Assembly: GCA_003212335.1 (NCBI GenBank)
Contig: QCQA01000003.1
Location: 120,516 to 184,515 of the forward strand
Direction: 5' to 3'
Source: SAR86 cluster bacterium AG-447-A08
GTDB taxonomy: Bacteria > Pseudomonadota > Gammaproteobacteria > Magnimaribacterales > Magnimaribacteraceae
DNA length: 64,000 nucleotides
Part shown: piece by piece, positions 48,784 to 56,583 of the stretch
Layout: every line of letters starts with the position of its first letter
Numbering within the stretch: the first letter of the stretch is position 1
The notes under the pieces: generated by a model
Seen by the model: the letters and a program-made list of their open reading frames with translations, nothing else
Database searches by the model: none
What the model was told of the DNA's origin: nothing
Position numbers and translations under genes: made by a program

Positions 48784-49530
48784 GTGGCTGGTCATTCAAA
48801 ATGGGCGAATATTAAGCATCGTAAAGGAAGACAAGATGCAAAAAGAGGAAAGATTTTCTCAGTTCTTATTAGAGAACTAACCGTTGCCGCTAAACTGGGT
48901 GGAGGAGTTCCTGATGACAATCCAAGATTAAGAACAGCAGTTGATAAGGCTCTTTCTGCAAATATGACAAAAGACACAATTGAAAGGGCTATCCAAAGAG
49001 GAGCAGGCGGTTTAGAGGGAGAAAATCTTGAAGAAGTTAGTTTTGAAGGTTACGGTCCAGGTGGCATAGCCATAATGGTCGAATCCATGACGGATAATAA
49101 TAATCGAACAGTTGCTGAAGTTAGACATGCTTTTACAAAGTCTGGAGGTAACTTAGGAACTAACGGATCTGTCTCTTATTTATTTGAAAAGAAAGGGATT
49201 ATTACTGTTTCGTCAGAAAATGATGCAGATGAAGTGATGGAAATATCGATCGAGGCGGGTGCTGAGGATATAGAAATCAATGAAGATGAATCAGTAACTG
49301 TTAGTTCAACACCTGAAGATTTTGAAAATATAAAAAAAGCTTTATCCGAAAAAGAGATAAAGATAGATGATTCGGAGATCTCTTTAGTACCTGAAACTAC
49401 CGTTCAGGCTGATTTAGAAACTTCACTTAAGGTATTTAAGTTACTAGAAATGCTCGAGGATTTAGACGATACACAGAACGTAACCTCTAATATAGAGTTT
49501 GCGGAAGGTATGCTGGATCAACTGGACTGA
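48784..49530 (+). CDS. yebC: YebC/PmpR family protein
   Basis: 248 residues, GTG start. 'MAGHSKWANIKHRKGRQDAK' is the family hallmark, followed by 'NPRLRTAVDKALSANMTKDT' and 'YGPGGIAIMVESMTDNNNRT'. Members were described as DNA-binding regulators, and more recently some as translation factors that relieve ribosome stalling. Position between aspS and ruvC is conserved; here the nuclease follows instead of ruvC. Confidence 0.95.
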   Translation: MAGHSKWANIKHRKGRQDAKRGKIFSVLIRELTVAAKLGGGVPDDNPRLRTAVDKALSANMTKDTIERAIQRGAGGLEGENLEEVSFEGYGPGGIAIMVESMTDNNNRTVAEVRHAFTKSGGNLGTNGSVSYLFEKKGIITVSSENDADEVMEISIEAGAEDIEINEDESVTVSSTPEDFENIKKALSEKEIKIDDSEISLVPETTVQADLETSLKVFKLLEMLEDLDDTQNVTSNIEFAEGMLDQLD

Positions 49531-49531
49531 T

Positions 49532-49948
49532 ATGACAAATTCAAGAAATAAAGGAGCTTCTTTCGAAAGGGAAGTAGCTAATTTACTTACTAATGATTTA
49601 GGATTAAAAAATAATATTAGAAGGATACTCGAACAAACCAGGGAAAAGCACTTACCTGACTTGATACTTGGTAGATGGTACTTGGAATGTAAACGATATG
49701 GGTCAGGTGCAGAACCACTAGAAGCTTGGTGGAAGCAAGTATTAGATGCTACTCAAAACAAAGGTATCCCAGCCCTGGTTTATAAATTTGATAGGCGTCC
49801 CATAAAGGTAAGAGTTCCACTTGGTGCAATCAACCCTGAACTTCATTTAGATTCTCCATTTACAGCAGATTTATTATGGGATGACTTTATATTTTTATTA
49901 AAAGAGCTTTACTCTGAAGACATAGCCGATCATGAAGATGTTGAATAA
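49532..49948 (+). CDS. PD-(D/E)XK nuclease of phage type, in the ruvC position
   Basis: 138 residues from the ATG at 49532; a longer frame to 49499 runs inside yebC. The restriction-endonuclease fold active site is visible: Glu12 in 'GASFEREVANLL', Asp43 in 'HLPDLIL' and Glu52-x-Lys54 in 'WYLECKRYG'. A tryptophan-rich 'EPLEAWWKQVLDAT' and 'PALVYKFDRRPIKVRV' follow. This pattern is familiar from small phage-encoded endonucleases thought to resolve branched DNA. ruvC, ruvA and ruvB, which normally lie between yebC and ybgC, are absent. A junction-resolving role is therefore inferred from fold and place, and is not proven. Its stop overlaps ybgC (TAATG). Confidence 0.75.
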   Translation: MTNSRNKGASFEREVANLLTNDLGLKNNIRRILEQTREKHLPDLILGRWYLECKRYGSGAEPLEAWWKQVLDATQNKGIPALVYKFDRRPIKVRVPLGAINPELHLDSPFTADLLWDDFIFLLKELYSEDIADHEDVE

Positions 49949-50343
49949 TGCAAGACTATAACTTAAAGGTATATTACGAAGATACAGATGCTCAAGGTGT
50001 TGTTTATTATGCAAATTACCTAAAATTTTTTGAAAGAGCTAGAACCGAATATTTACGAGCTGTAGGTTACGAACAAATGGAGTTAATGGGAGCTGGCATT
50101 ATCTTTGTTGTAAGAGGCGTAGAAATGAAACTTCATAAGCCTGCCAGGTTAGATGACAATATTATCGTTAGGACACAATTAATAAAATTAGGAAAAGTTA
50201 GCTTCGATTTCAAACAAACTGCTTTTGTCGAGGATATAACTATAGCTGAAGCAAATATAAAATGTGGTAGCCTGGATCCTAATACTTTTAAACCCTCTTC
50301 TTTACCTGAGTATTTACATAAGGGAATGAAAAAATTACTCTAA
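49948..50343 (+). CDS. ybgC: Acyl-CoA thioesterase YbgC (Tol-Pal system associated)
   Basis: Hotdog-fold thioesterase of 131 residues. The 'YYEDTDAQGVVYYANYLKFF' motif holds the catalytic Asp of the 4-hydroxybenzoyl-CoA thioesterase family, then 'ERARTEYLRAVGYEQ' and 'LDDNIIVRTQLIKLGKVSFD'. First gene of the Tol-Pal operon as in E. coli; its link to the Tol machine is unclear even there. tolQ starts four bases after its stop. Confidence 0.93.
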   Translation: MQDYNLKVYYEDTDAQGVVYYANYLKFFERARTEYLRAVGYEQMELMGAGIIFVVRGVEMKLHKPARLDDNIIVRTQLIKLGKVSFDFKQTAFVEDITIAEANIKCGSLDPNTFKPSSLPEYLHKGMKKLL

Positions 50344-50347
50344 GATT

Positions 50348-51016
50348 ATGGAACTCTCAATATTAGAATTATTCTTAAACGCAAGCATAGTAGTTAAATC
50401 CGTAATTATTCTTCTTTTATTGGCTTCTATCATTTCTTGGATGGTAATTTTTGAGCGATGGTTGTATATAAATAAGGTTAGCCAGGAATTTTTAGCATTT
50501 GAAAGTAGATTTTGGTCTGATTCAGGATTAGAAGCATTATTAGCTGAGAGTCAAGAAGAGGGCCACCAAACAATAGGTGCAGAATACTTATTTCAAATTG
50601 GTTTTTTAGACTATAAAAGACTCAAGAATGAAAATATTGATTCTGAGACTATTATGTCCAGTGTACAAAGAAATATGCGAGCCGCCTTGGCAAAAGAGCA
50701 AACTTTACTGGAAAAACATTTACCATTTCTCGCCACTGTTGCTTCGGTAAGTCCTTATATAGGCCTATTTGGAACAGTATGGGGCATTATGAATTCTTTT
50801 AGAGGTTTGGCAGGATCATCTCAGGCAACTTTATCTGCTGTAGCGCCTGGAATATCTGAAGCTCTAATAGCAACCGCTATAGGTTTATTTGCTGCGATTC
50901 CAGCTTTGATTGCCTACAACAAATTCATCTCTGAATCAGATAGTTTAGTATCTAGTATGGAGGGCTTTAAAGAAGAATTCTCAGCCGTTCTTCATAGAGA
51001 CATACAGACAAAATAG
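50348..51016 (+). CDS. tolQ: TolQ, Tol-Pal motor subunit
   Basis: Inner membrane proton-channel subunit, homologous to ExbB and MotA, that drives outer membrane constriction at division. 222 residues with three membrane helices: about 13-32, then the pair in 'LPFLATVASVSPYIGLFGTV' and 'ISEALIATAIGLFAAIPALI'. 'TVWGIMNSFRGLAGSSQATL' is a family signature. Two bases precede tolR. Confidence 0.96.
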   Translation: MELSILELFLNASIVVKSVIILLLLASIISWMVIFERWLYINKVSQEFLAFESRFWSDSGLEALLAESQEEGHQTIGAEYLFQIGFLDYKRLKNENIDSETIMSSVQRNMRAALAKEQTLLEKHLPFLATVASVSPYIGLFGTVWGIMNSFRGLAGSSQATLSAVAPGISEALIATAIGLFAAIPALIAYNKFISESDSLVSSMEGFKEEFSAVLHRDIQTK

Positions 51017-51018
51017 AA

Positions 51019-51435
51019 GTGAAAAGAAGAAATTTAATTTCAGACATCAACGTAGTTCCTTACATCGATGTTATGTTGGTTTTGCTTGTTATTTTTATGA
51101 TTTCTGCACCTTTAATGGTTCAAGGCATACAGGTTAACCTTCCAGAAGCTTCCTCCGAAGCCTTACCTGTTAAAAACCAAGAACCACTTATTGTATCTAT
51201 CACTCAAGAGGGAACTTTATTCTTAGAAACCGACTCTACTAAAGGCAAGCCTCTGAGTCTTTCGGAAATAAGTGACTTAACTTCCAAGATATTTGAAGCT
51301 AGTCCAGGACTACAAGTTGTAATAAGAGGTGATGGAGAAGTTAAATATGAGAAAGTAATGACTTTAATGGCCACACTACAAATTTCTGGAGCAAGTGATA
51401 TAGGTTTAATTTCAGTGCCAATTTCACAGAAATGA
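51019..51435 (+). CDS. tolR: TolR, Tol-Pal motor subunit
   Basis: ExbD-like partner of TolQ. 138 residues, GTG start. The membrane helix carries the proton-binding aspartate in 'INVVPYIDVMLVLLVIFMIS', followed by a periplasmic domain with 'GIQVNLPEASSEALPVKN' and 'LQVVIRGDGEVKYEKVMTLM'. Its TGA overlaps the tolA ATG. Confidence 0.95.
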   Translation: MKRRNLISDINVVPYIDVMLVLLVIFMISAPLMVQGIQVNLPEASSEALPVKNQEPLIVSITQEGTLFLETDSTKGKPLSLSEISDLTSKIFEASPGLQVVIRGDGEVKYEKVMTLMATLQISGASDIGLISVPISQK

Positions 51436-52040
51436 TCAATTATTTTGCGCCCTTATGTTTATCATTAATAATCCACTTTGGAATAGTTCTTTCCTTTTCA
51501 GATTTCTTCAATATTAATTTTGATCAATTTAATATTCAGTCCAGCAAGCCCATTTCTGCTTATATTATTTTTGAAGAAAAAAAGAAAATAAGATAGAAGC
51601 CAATCAAACTTAGCGAAGTTACCCAAAAAAAGGAAAAGAAAGTTGAAAAACAAGATATAGAAATTTCAAGCTCAGCTTCTATTTTAGAAGAGATTCAACA
51701 ACTAGAGGAAACAAGGTTAGCCGATGTAAAAGAGATAGATAAGAACCTTCTAGGGACGGATGTAGAAAAATACTCTTACTTGATACAAAGACAAGTAAGG
51801 GAAAATTGGAAAAGACCTAAAAATATCAACCAAAGTTTAAAGACCGAGATACAGATCAATCTTGTTCCTACAGGAGAGATACTCTCGGCTTCTGTTATAA
51901 AAAGTAGTGGTAATAAAGCTTTTGATGAATCAGCTATGTCTGCAATTCTCAAAGTTAAATCTTTTGAGGGTTTAACTATGCAAATGCAATTATTTGATCA
52001 ACATTTTAGAAAATTTACTTTGGTTTTTACTCCCGAATAG
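51432..52040 (+). pseudogene. tolA: TolA, interrupted by an in-frame TAG codon
   Basis: Periplasm-spanning link between the TolQR motor and Pal/TolB. The ATG at 51432 overlaps the tolR stop (ATGA) and opens a normal TolA domain I: one membrane helix containing the Ser11-x3-His15 motif that contacts TolQR. After codon 54 a TAG occurs (51594-51596). The same frame then continues without interruption through a charged helix rich in Lys and Glu into a good TolA C-terminal domain: 'YSYLIQRQVRENWKRP' to 'QHFRKFTLVFTPE'. Read through, the product has about 202 residues, short for TolA (300-420) because the helical domain II is small. TTG at 51780 could restart only domain III, without a membrane anchor. 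A point mutation or sequence error (for example CAG to TAG) is the simplest reading. Confidence 0.8.
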
Positions 52041-52054
52041 CATCAATCTATCAA

Positions 52055-53347
52055 ATGAATTTTAAAAAATTATTTTTAATTACATACTTAATTATTTTCT
52101 TTCCGAGTGTATCTTCTCAATTAAGAATAGAAATAAAAGGTGGTGTAGAGGAGTCGATAAGTATTGCGGTTGTACCGATGCAATGGAATTTAGAAATTCC
52201 CCAAGAAATATTTATTCATGAAGTTATTAAATCCGATCTAGAGTCATTTGGAGAGTTTAATGTACTGCCACCAAGGAATATGTTGAGCCTTCCTACTACA
52301 AAAGAAGAAGTTTTTTATAAAGATTGGAGATTGCTTGGGTCTGATTATTTAGTAATAGGAAATATTGAATTCACAGAGATAGACCAAGAGATAAGAGTCT
52401 CTTACACGATATTTGACGTAGTTAAAGAGAGAGTGATTCATCGAGGTTCAGTATTAGGCCCTTTAAGTACTCTAAGAAAAATGGGACATAAAATCAGTGA
52501 CAAAATTTATGCTCGAATACAAGGTATACCTGGAATATTCTCGACTAAGATAGCGTATATAGACAAACCCTCTAAGAGCGACCCCAATTACAATTTGATG
52601 ATTTCTGATATAGATGGTAATGACAGCTTATCTCTATTCTCTTCTCCACAACCTCTGATGTCTCCAAGCTGGTCACCCGATATGCAAAGTATTTCTTATG
52701 TTTCATTTGAAGAAGGAACTTCGCGCATATTTATTCAAAAACTCTCTAATGCTGAAAGAAGAGGCCTAAAGTTAGAAAAAGGCATCAACAGTTCGCCAAA
52801 CTGGGCTCCTGATGGAAAAAAGATATCAGCAGTCTTGTCTAAATCTGGTAACCCAGATATCTTTATTTACGACTTAGAACTTTCCACTTGGTTACAGGTA
52901 ACAAATCATTTTGGCATTGATACTGAGCCTGACTGGTCACCAAACTCCAGGAATATATTATTCACATCTAATAGATCAGGATCTCCACAACTATATGAAG
53001 TAAACACAAGAACAAAAAGGATTAAAAGACTCACTTTTGAAGGAACATACAATGCCAGAGGGAGATATCTTCCTAATGGTAAAGGTATAATCTTTGTGCA
53101 CAGACAAAATGGAGTATTTCATATAGCCACACAAAACCTTAGGACTGGAAAGATAAGAATCCTAACTGATACTCGATTAGATGAATCACCTACAGTTTCT
53201 CCAAATGGAAATGTTGTTCTTTATGCTACAAAAGATGGAGATAAAGATATTTTGGCAGGTATAACCCTAGATGGTAAAACAAAGTTTGTAATGCCTTCGC
53301 TAAAAGGTGAGGCTAGAGAGCCTTCGTGGTCTCCTTTAATAGATTAG
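52055..53347 (+). CDS. tolB: TolB, periplasmic beta-propeller of the Tol-Pal system
   Basis: Cycles between Pal and peptidoglycan binding in the periplasm. 430 residues with a cleavable signal ending near VSSQ, an N-terminal alpha/beta domain and a six-bladed propeller with repeated motifs such as 'MSPSWSPDMQSISYVSFEEG', 'SSPNWAPDGKKISAVL', 'DTEPDWSPNSRNILFTSNRS' and 'DESPTVSPNGNVVLYAT'. Fifteen bases after tolA. Confidence 0.96.
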   Translation: MNFKKLFLITYLIIFFPSVSSQLRIEIKGGVEESISIAVVPMQWNLEIPQEIFIHEVIKSDLESFGEFNVLPPRNMLSLPTTKEEVFYKDWRLLGSDYLVIGNIEFTEIDQEIRVSYTIFDVVKERVIHRGSVLGPLSTLRKMGHKISDKIYARIQGIPGIFSTKIAYIDKPSKSDPNYNLMISDIDGNDSLSLFSSPQPLMSPSWSPDMQSISYVSFEEGTSRIFIQKLSNAERRGLKLEKGINSSPNWAPDGKKISAVLSKSGNPDIFIYDLELSTWLQVTNHFGIDTEPDWSPNSRNILFTSNRSGSPQLYEVNTRTKRIKRLTFEGTYNARGRYLPNGKGIIFVHRQNGVFHIATQNLRTGKIRILTDTRLDESPTVSPNGNVVLYATKDGDKDILAGITLDGKTKFVMPSLKGEAREPSWSPLID

Positions 53348-53361
53348 AATAAAAATAAAAG

Positions 53362-53367
53362 TATAAT
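53362..53367 (+). promoter_or_regulatory. Possible -10 element for pal
   Basis: TATAAT in the 38 base gap between tolB and pal, with no convincing -35. A strong TAGGAGG ribosome binding site at 53374-53380 follows. Pal is needed in higher copy than TolQRAB, so an extra promoter is plausible. Confidence 0.35.
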
Positions 53368-53385
53368 AAGCAGTAGGAGGCTTAA

Positions 53386-53850
53386 ATGAACATCTTTCAA
53401 AAATTTTACTTAACATTTCTAGTTATATTCCTTGCTTCATGTAGTTCTGTTTCAACAGATAGAACAAATGATGCTACAGCTATTTCAGCTTCTGCTACAG
53501 GTGCTTACTCTGATGGCGGAATCACTTCTAACAATGTACTTTATTTTGCTTATGATAGGTCTGATATCAACTCTGCAGGTAGGGCCAAAATTCGTAACCT
53601 TGCTAAGATGATTAAAGATAATGACTTGAGTGTAAGAGTTGAAGGTCATTGTGATGAGAGAGGAACAAGAGAATATAATTTAGCTCTTGGAGAACAAAGA
53701 GCAAAAACTGTAGCTGAGTTGCTAATTATAAATGGAGTGCCTTCAAGTAAAATATCTACCGTAAGTTACGGAGAAGAAAAACCAGTTGCATCTGGCTCTA
53801 ATGAAAATTCTTGGTCGAAAAATAGACGAGCATTAGTTAAAACATTTTAA
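53386..53850 (+). CDS. pal: Peptidoglycan-associated lipoprotein Pal
   Basis: Outer membrane lipoprotein that grips peptidoglycan through diaminopimelate. 154 residues: signal with lipobox 'LASC' (Cys19), a flexible linker, then the OmpA-like domain 'VLYFAYDRSDINSAGRAKI', 'VRVEGHCDERGTREYNLALG', 'EQRAKTVAELLIINGVPSSK' and 'SYGEEKPVASG'. The aspartate and arginine that bind diaminopimelate ('DERGTREYN') are present. Best ribosome binding site of the operon. Confidence 0.97.
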   Translation: MNIFQKFYLTFLVIFLASCSSVSTDRTNDATAISASATGAYSDGGITSNNVLYFAYDRSDINSAGRAKIRNLAKMIKDNDLSVRVEGHCDERGTREYNLALGEQRAKTVAELLIINGVPSSKISTVSYGEEKPVASGSNENSWSKNRRALVKTF

Positions 53851-53856
53851 TTTAAT

Positions 53857-54531
53857 TTGAAAAGTTTTCTTCTTGGTTTCGGAATTCTCTTCTCTTCATT
53901 ATTTTTTTCTAATGAAAATGAGAGTTTCGAATTGTTATATGAGAAGATAGAACGGCTGGAAGAAGAAATTAGAGAATTAAGGAATTTATTAGAAGAGAAT
54001 TCCATTCTTGTTGATAGATCTCTAGAGCTACAGCAACAGAGATACTTAGATTTGGATGGACGAATCCTTGAATTATCAAATCTATCCTCAAAGCCCGCAC
54101 CTTCTATTGAAAGTGATCAGGAGATGGTATCTATTACTGAAGAAAGGGACTTATTCAAGTCGGCATTAACTTTATTCGAGGAGTCAAGGTTTGCCGAAGC
54201 CTTGGAGCTCTTCTCTAATATTATTATTTCTTTTCCAGAGGGTTCATTTACTCCTGATGCTTACTTTTGGTCTGGTGAGTTATATTTGGCTCAAGAAATG
54301 TATGAAGATGCCAAACTAAGTTTTCAAAATGTTGTTGACCAATTTCCTGAACATACTAGAACACCTGACTCACTATTTAAATTAGGAGAAATTTTTAGAT
54401 TTGAAGGAGAATTAAGAACTTCAGAAGAATTGTATCAAAAGGTTTTAGATTCTTATCCACAATCTGCTGCAGCTCAATTGGCAAAAAAATCTAAAGAAAT
54501 CCTAAAAGAAGAGTCGAATTTAGTTGAGTAA
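53857..54531 (+). CDS. cpoB: CpoB (YbgF), cell division coordinator
   Basis: Periplasmic protein coupling Tol-Pal to PBP1B at the septum. 224 residues, TTG start: a short signal ending near FFSN, a trimeric coiled coil ('YEKIERLEEEIRELRNLLEE'), a linker, and TPR repeats beginning 'FKSALTLFEESRFAEALELF' and 'PDAYFWSGELYLAQEMYEDA'. Last protein gene of the operon; tRNA-Lys follows as in E. coli. Confidence 0.93.
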   Translation: MKSFLLGFGILFSSLFFSNENESFELLYEKIERLEEEIRELRNLLEENSILVDRSLELQQQRYLDLDGRILELSNLSSKPAPSIESDQEMVSITEERDLFKSALTLFEESRFAEALELFSNIIISFPEGSFTPDAYFWSGELYLAQEMYEDAKLSFQNVVDQFPEHTRTPDSLFKLGEIFRFEGELRTSEELYQKVLDSYPQSAAAQLAKKSKEILKEESNLVE

Positions 54532-54556
54532 ACCTTTAAAATACGGTTTTTTTTTC

Positions 54557-54632
54557 GGGCCGTTAGCTCAGTCGGTAGAGCAGTTCGCTTTTAACGAATT
54601 GGTCCTGCGTTCGAGTCGCAGACGGCCCACCA
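54557..54632 (+). tRNA. tRNA-Lys (anticodon TTT)
   Basis: Full 76 base cloverleaf with encoded CCA: acceptor GGGCCGT/ACGGCCC, D stem GCTC/GAGC, anticodon stem GTTCG/CGAAT with loop CTTTTAA (TTT at 54590-54592), and T stem CTGCG/CGCAG with loop TTCGAGT. Lys tRNA after cpoB is conserved in gammaproteobacteria. fluC starts only 7 bases after the CCA, so the two are probably cotranscribed and separated by tRNA 3' processing. Confidence 0.99.
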
Positions 54633-54639
54633 ACCAAAA

Positions 54640-55002
54640 ATGAATATACTTTTAATATGTTTGGGTGGTGCATTAGGGGCTGTATCTAGATTTTATATTT
54701 CTAATTTATTCCAAAGATCAGAGAATTTAGAGATACCTTTAGGTATATTAATTGTAAATATTTTGGGTTGTTTTCTTTTAGGACTTTTCTACAATTTAAT
54801 GGATTCGAGTCTCGAAAAAATAATCACGCCTTTTCTTTTCATCGGATTTCTGGGTGCTTTTACAACTTTCTCGGCTTTTTCTAAAGAGTCATTAGACCTT
54901 ATGGTAGAGGGACAATTCCTAAGTGCCTCGCTATATATTTCTATATCAATTTTTTCATGCCTAGGCGCTACATGGCTGGGTATTTACCTGACTAAAGCCT
55001 AA
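54640..55002 (+). CDS. crcB: Fluoride exporter FluC (CrcB)
   Basis: Dual-topology fluoride channel that relieves fluoride toxicity. 120 residues with four membrane helices: 'LGGALGAVSRFYIS' at the start, 'GILIVNILGCFLLGLFYN' and the pore signature 'FLGAFTTFSAFSKES' with its stacked phenylalanines. A single gene of this length forms homodimers. No room exists for a fluoride riboswitch between the tRNA and the start codon. Converges on the next gene with a 4 base overlap. Confidence 0.95.
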   Translation: MNILLICLGGALGAVSRFYISNLFQRSENLEIPLGILIVNILGCFLLGLFYNLMDSSLEKIITPFLFIGFLGAFTTFSAFSKESLDLMVEGQFLSASLYISISIFSCLGATWLGIYLTKA

Positions 55003-55562
55003 TCAATTATTAAGCCTTTGGTATCTCGCATAATTTGTCTATAACTATATCCTTTATAACCTTCGGAGGTTAAAAGTTTTGAAGCTTCCTTTCGTAACCA
55101 TGTGATTCCTTTTCCGGGGTTATCAGTTTGAAGTTCTTTGATAACAGAAACTACACGTTCTTTTTTTAGTGCAGATTCCATAGAAGAGGCATATATATCC
55201 AATTCTTGAAACTTAGTTGAAGATTTTTCTACGATATAGCCTTTTAGATTCGACACTTCTAGAGCATCCATCATCAACATAGTGTTGTAAACAATCGTCT
55301 TTGTTATTGGATCTTTATCAATTTCATTCAGAACAAGTTTAGCTCTGAAGATGATATGAGCAGCTAGTCTTAATCTTTCAGAAATATTTTCACTATCTAG
55401 CATAGTCACAATATCATCCCATCTGGTAGAAAGATCTGACTCAGCTAAGATTTCTGCAGCAGCAGCTGCAATATTTTGCAAATTTTTCTTAGGGTCTAGA
55501 TCTTCAACAGCCTCTTGCAGTTGAGTTGTTGAAATATTTAGAGAAGGCTCCTTAGGGTTCAT
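54999..55562 (-). CDS. Hypothetical cytoplasmic protein
   Basis: 187 residues, not recognised. No signal peptide or membrane segment. The predicted structure is almost wholly helical with an alanine-rich 'NIAAAAAEILAES' helix near the start. The C-terminal 45 residues ('ERVVSVIKELQTDNPGKGIT', then 'WLRKEASKLLTSEGYKGYSY') look like a small helix-turn-helix unit, a weak resemblance only. It is a single minus-strand gene between fluC and the DUF3147 gene; overlap with fluC is limited to the stop codons. The length and codon pattern support a real gene. Confidence 0.7.
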   Translation of the reverse strand: MNPKEPSLNISTTQLQEAVEDLDPKKNLQNIAAAAAEILAESDLSTRWDDIVTMLDSENISERLRLAAHIIFRAKLVLNEIDKDPITKTIVYNTMLMMDALEVSNLKGYIVEKSSTKFQELDIYASSMESALKKERVVSVIKELQTDNPGKGITWLRKEASKLLTSEGYKGYSYRQIMRDTKGLIID

Positions 55563-55610
55563 ATATCTTCTTTTATCTTAACTATTGTTGTTTAATTGTG
55601 GAATAACTTT

Positions 55611-55961
55611 ATGTATGTCTTTATAAAATTAATATTTACTGCTTTTGTTGTAGTTTTGATATCTGAAATTGCAAAAAGATCTACTGTTTTTGCTGGTATT
55701 GTGGCCTCAATACCTCTAACCTCTTTATTGGCTTTTATATGGCTCTATTATGATACACAGGATATAAATTCGATTAGAGAATTATCTAGAAACATACTCT
55801 TGATGATACCCCCTTCTTTAGTGTTTTTTATAACTATCTATTTTTTAATCGGTTGGAATTTTTCTTTTTATCTTAGTCTTGGTTTGTCGATAGTATTAAC
55901 TGCCTTTGTATATTGGTTATATATCTATATATTGGGTTTTTTGGGGATCAATTTAAACTAG
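55611..55961 (+). CDS. DUF3147 family membrane protein
   Basis: 116 residues with four hydrophobic segments. 'VVLISEIAKRSTVFAGIVAS' followed by 'IPLTSLLAFIWLYYDTQDIN' matches the DUF3147 family; the rest is membrane. ATG at 55611 is preferred; a TTG at 55596 would add five residues. Function is unknown. Followed by the DUF1543 gene 8 bases later. Confidence 0.8.
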   Translation: MYVFIKLIFTAFVVVLISEIAKRSTVFAGIVASIPLTSLLAFIWLYYDTQDINSIRELSRNILLMIPPSLVFFITIYFLIGWNFSFYLSLGLSIVLTAFVYWLYIYILGFLGINLN

Positions 55962-55969
55962 GAATTAAT

Positions 55970-56239
55970 ATGAAATTATTTATGGTGCATGTCGGGTTTT
56001 ATGATCCATCCATTGGAGATGGAATCTATGAAACTCACTTGAATTATTTTATTGCAGCAGAAAATGCGAAGGATGCTAAAACTAAAACTCATGAACTTGC
56101 CCAATTTAAAGAAAAATCTATGCATATTGATGGCATTAAGGAGATTTCTAATGTGCAAGGTTATGACGTGATACTAAAAGAGAATGCTAATTCTGATACA
56201 GGAGAGGTCATCACATATGATGACGCTAAGGAGCTTTAA
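55970..56239 (+). CDS. DUF1543 family protein
   Basis: 89 residue cytoplasmic protein. 'MKLFMVHVGFYDPSIGDGIY' with 'ETHLNYFIAAENAKDAKTKT' and 'MHIDGIKEISNVQGYDVIL' fit the DUF1543 family. Start at the ATG 55970, preceded by AGGAATTA; the open frame upstream overlaps the DUF3147 gene in another frame. No function is known for the family. hinT starts two bases after its stop. Confidence 0.82.
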   Translation: MKLFMVHVGFYDPSIGDGIYETHLNYFIAAENAKDAKTKTHELAQFKEKSMHIDGIKEISNVQGYDVILKENANSDTGEVITYDDAKEL

Positions 56240-56241
56240 AA

Positions 56242-56583
56242 ATGTCTGAGACTATATTCCAAAAAATTATTGATAAAGAATTACCTGCAGATATAGTCTA
56301 TGAAGATGAATTTTCTTTAGTCTTTAGAGACATTAACCCTGTTGCTCCTACCCATCTCCTGATAATTCCGAAAAAACAAATAGAAAAAATTTCTGATTCT
56401 AAACAAGAAGATCAAGAGTTACTCGGGCATTTATTTTTAGTGGCAGGCAAGGTTGCTAGACAATTAGGTATCGAAGATGCATTCAGACTTGTGGTGAACA
56501 ATGGAGCTGGAGCCCAACAAACGGTATTTCATCTGCATATTCATCTCATAGCTGAAAGAGAGTTTTCATGGCCACCTGGTTAA
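56242..56583 (+). CDS. hinT: HIT-family purine nucleoside phosphoramidase HinT
   Basis: Hydrolyses nucleoside phosphoramidates and adenylated intermediates. 113 residues: 'FQKIIDKELPADIVYEDEFS' start, 'DINPVAPTHLLIIPKKQIEK' and the histidine triad 'FHLHIHLIAERE'. Its stop overlaps that of bepA on the other strand. Confidence 0.96.
   Translation: MSETIFQKIIDKELPADIVYEDEFSLVFRDINPVAPTHLLIIPKKQIEKISDSKQEDQELLGHLFLVAGKVARQLGIEDAFRLVVNNGAGAQQTVFHLHIHLIAEREFSWPPG

Noticed and set aside
51594..51596. Genome-wide reassignment of TAG
   Set aside because: TAG is used as the terminal codon of ftsZ, ftsL, ddl and others in the window, with normal domain ends.
51580..51600. Frameshift in the A-rich tract as the cause of the tolA interruption
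   Set aside because: Domain I and the downstream part share one frame, so an indel is not needed; a substitution creating TAG is simpler.
54633..54639. Fluoride riboswitch before fluC
   Set aside because: Only seven bases lie between the tRNA CCA end and the start codon.
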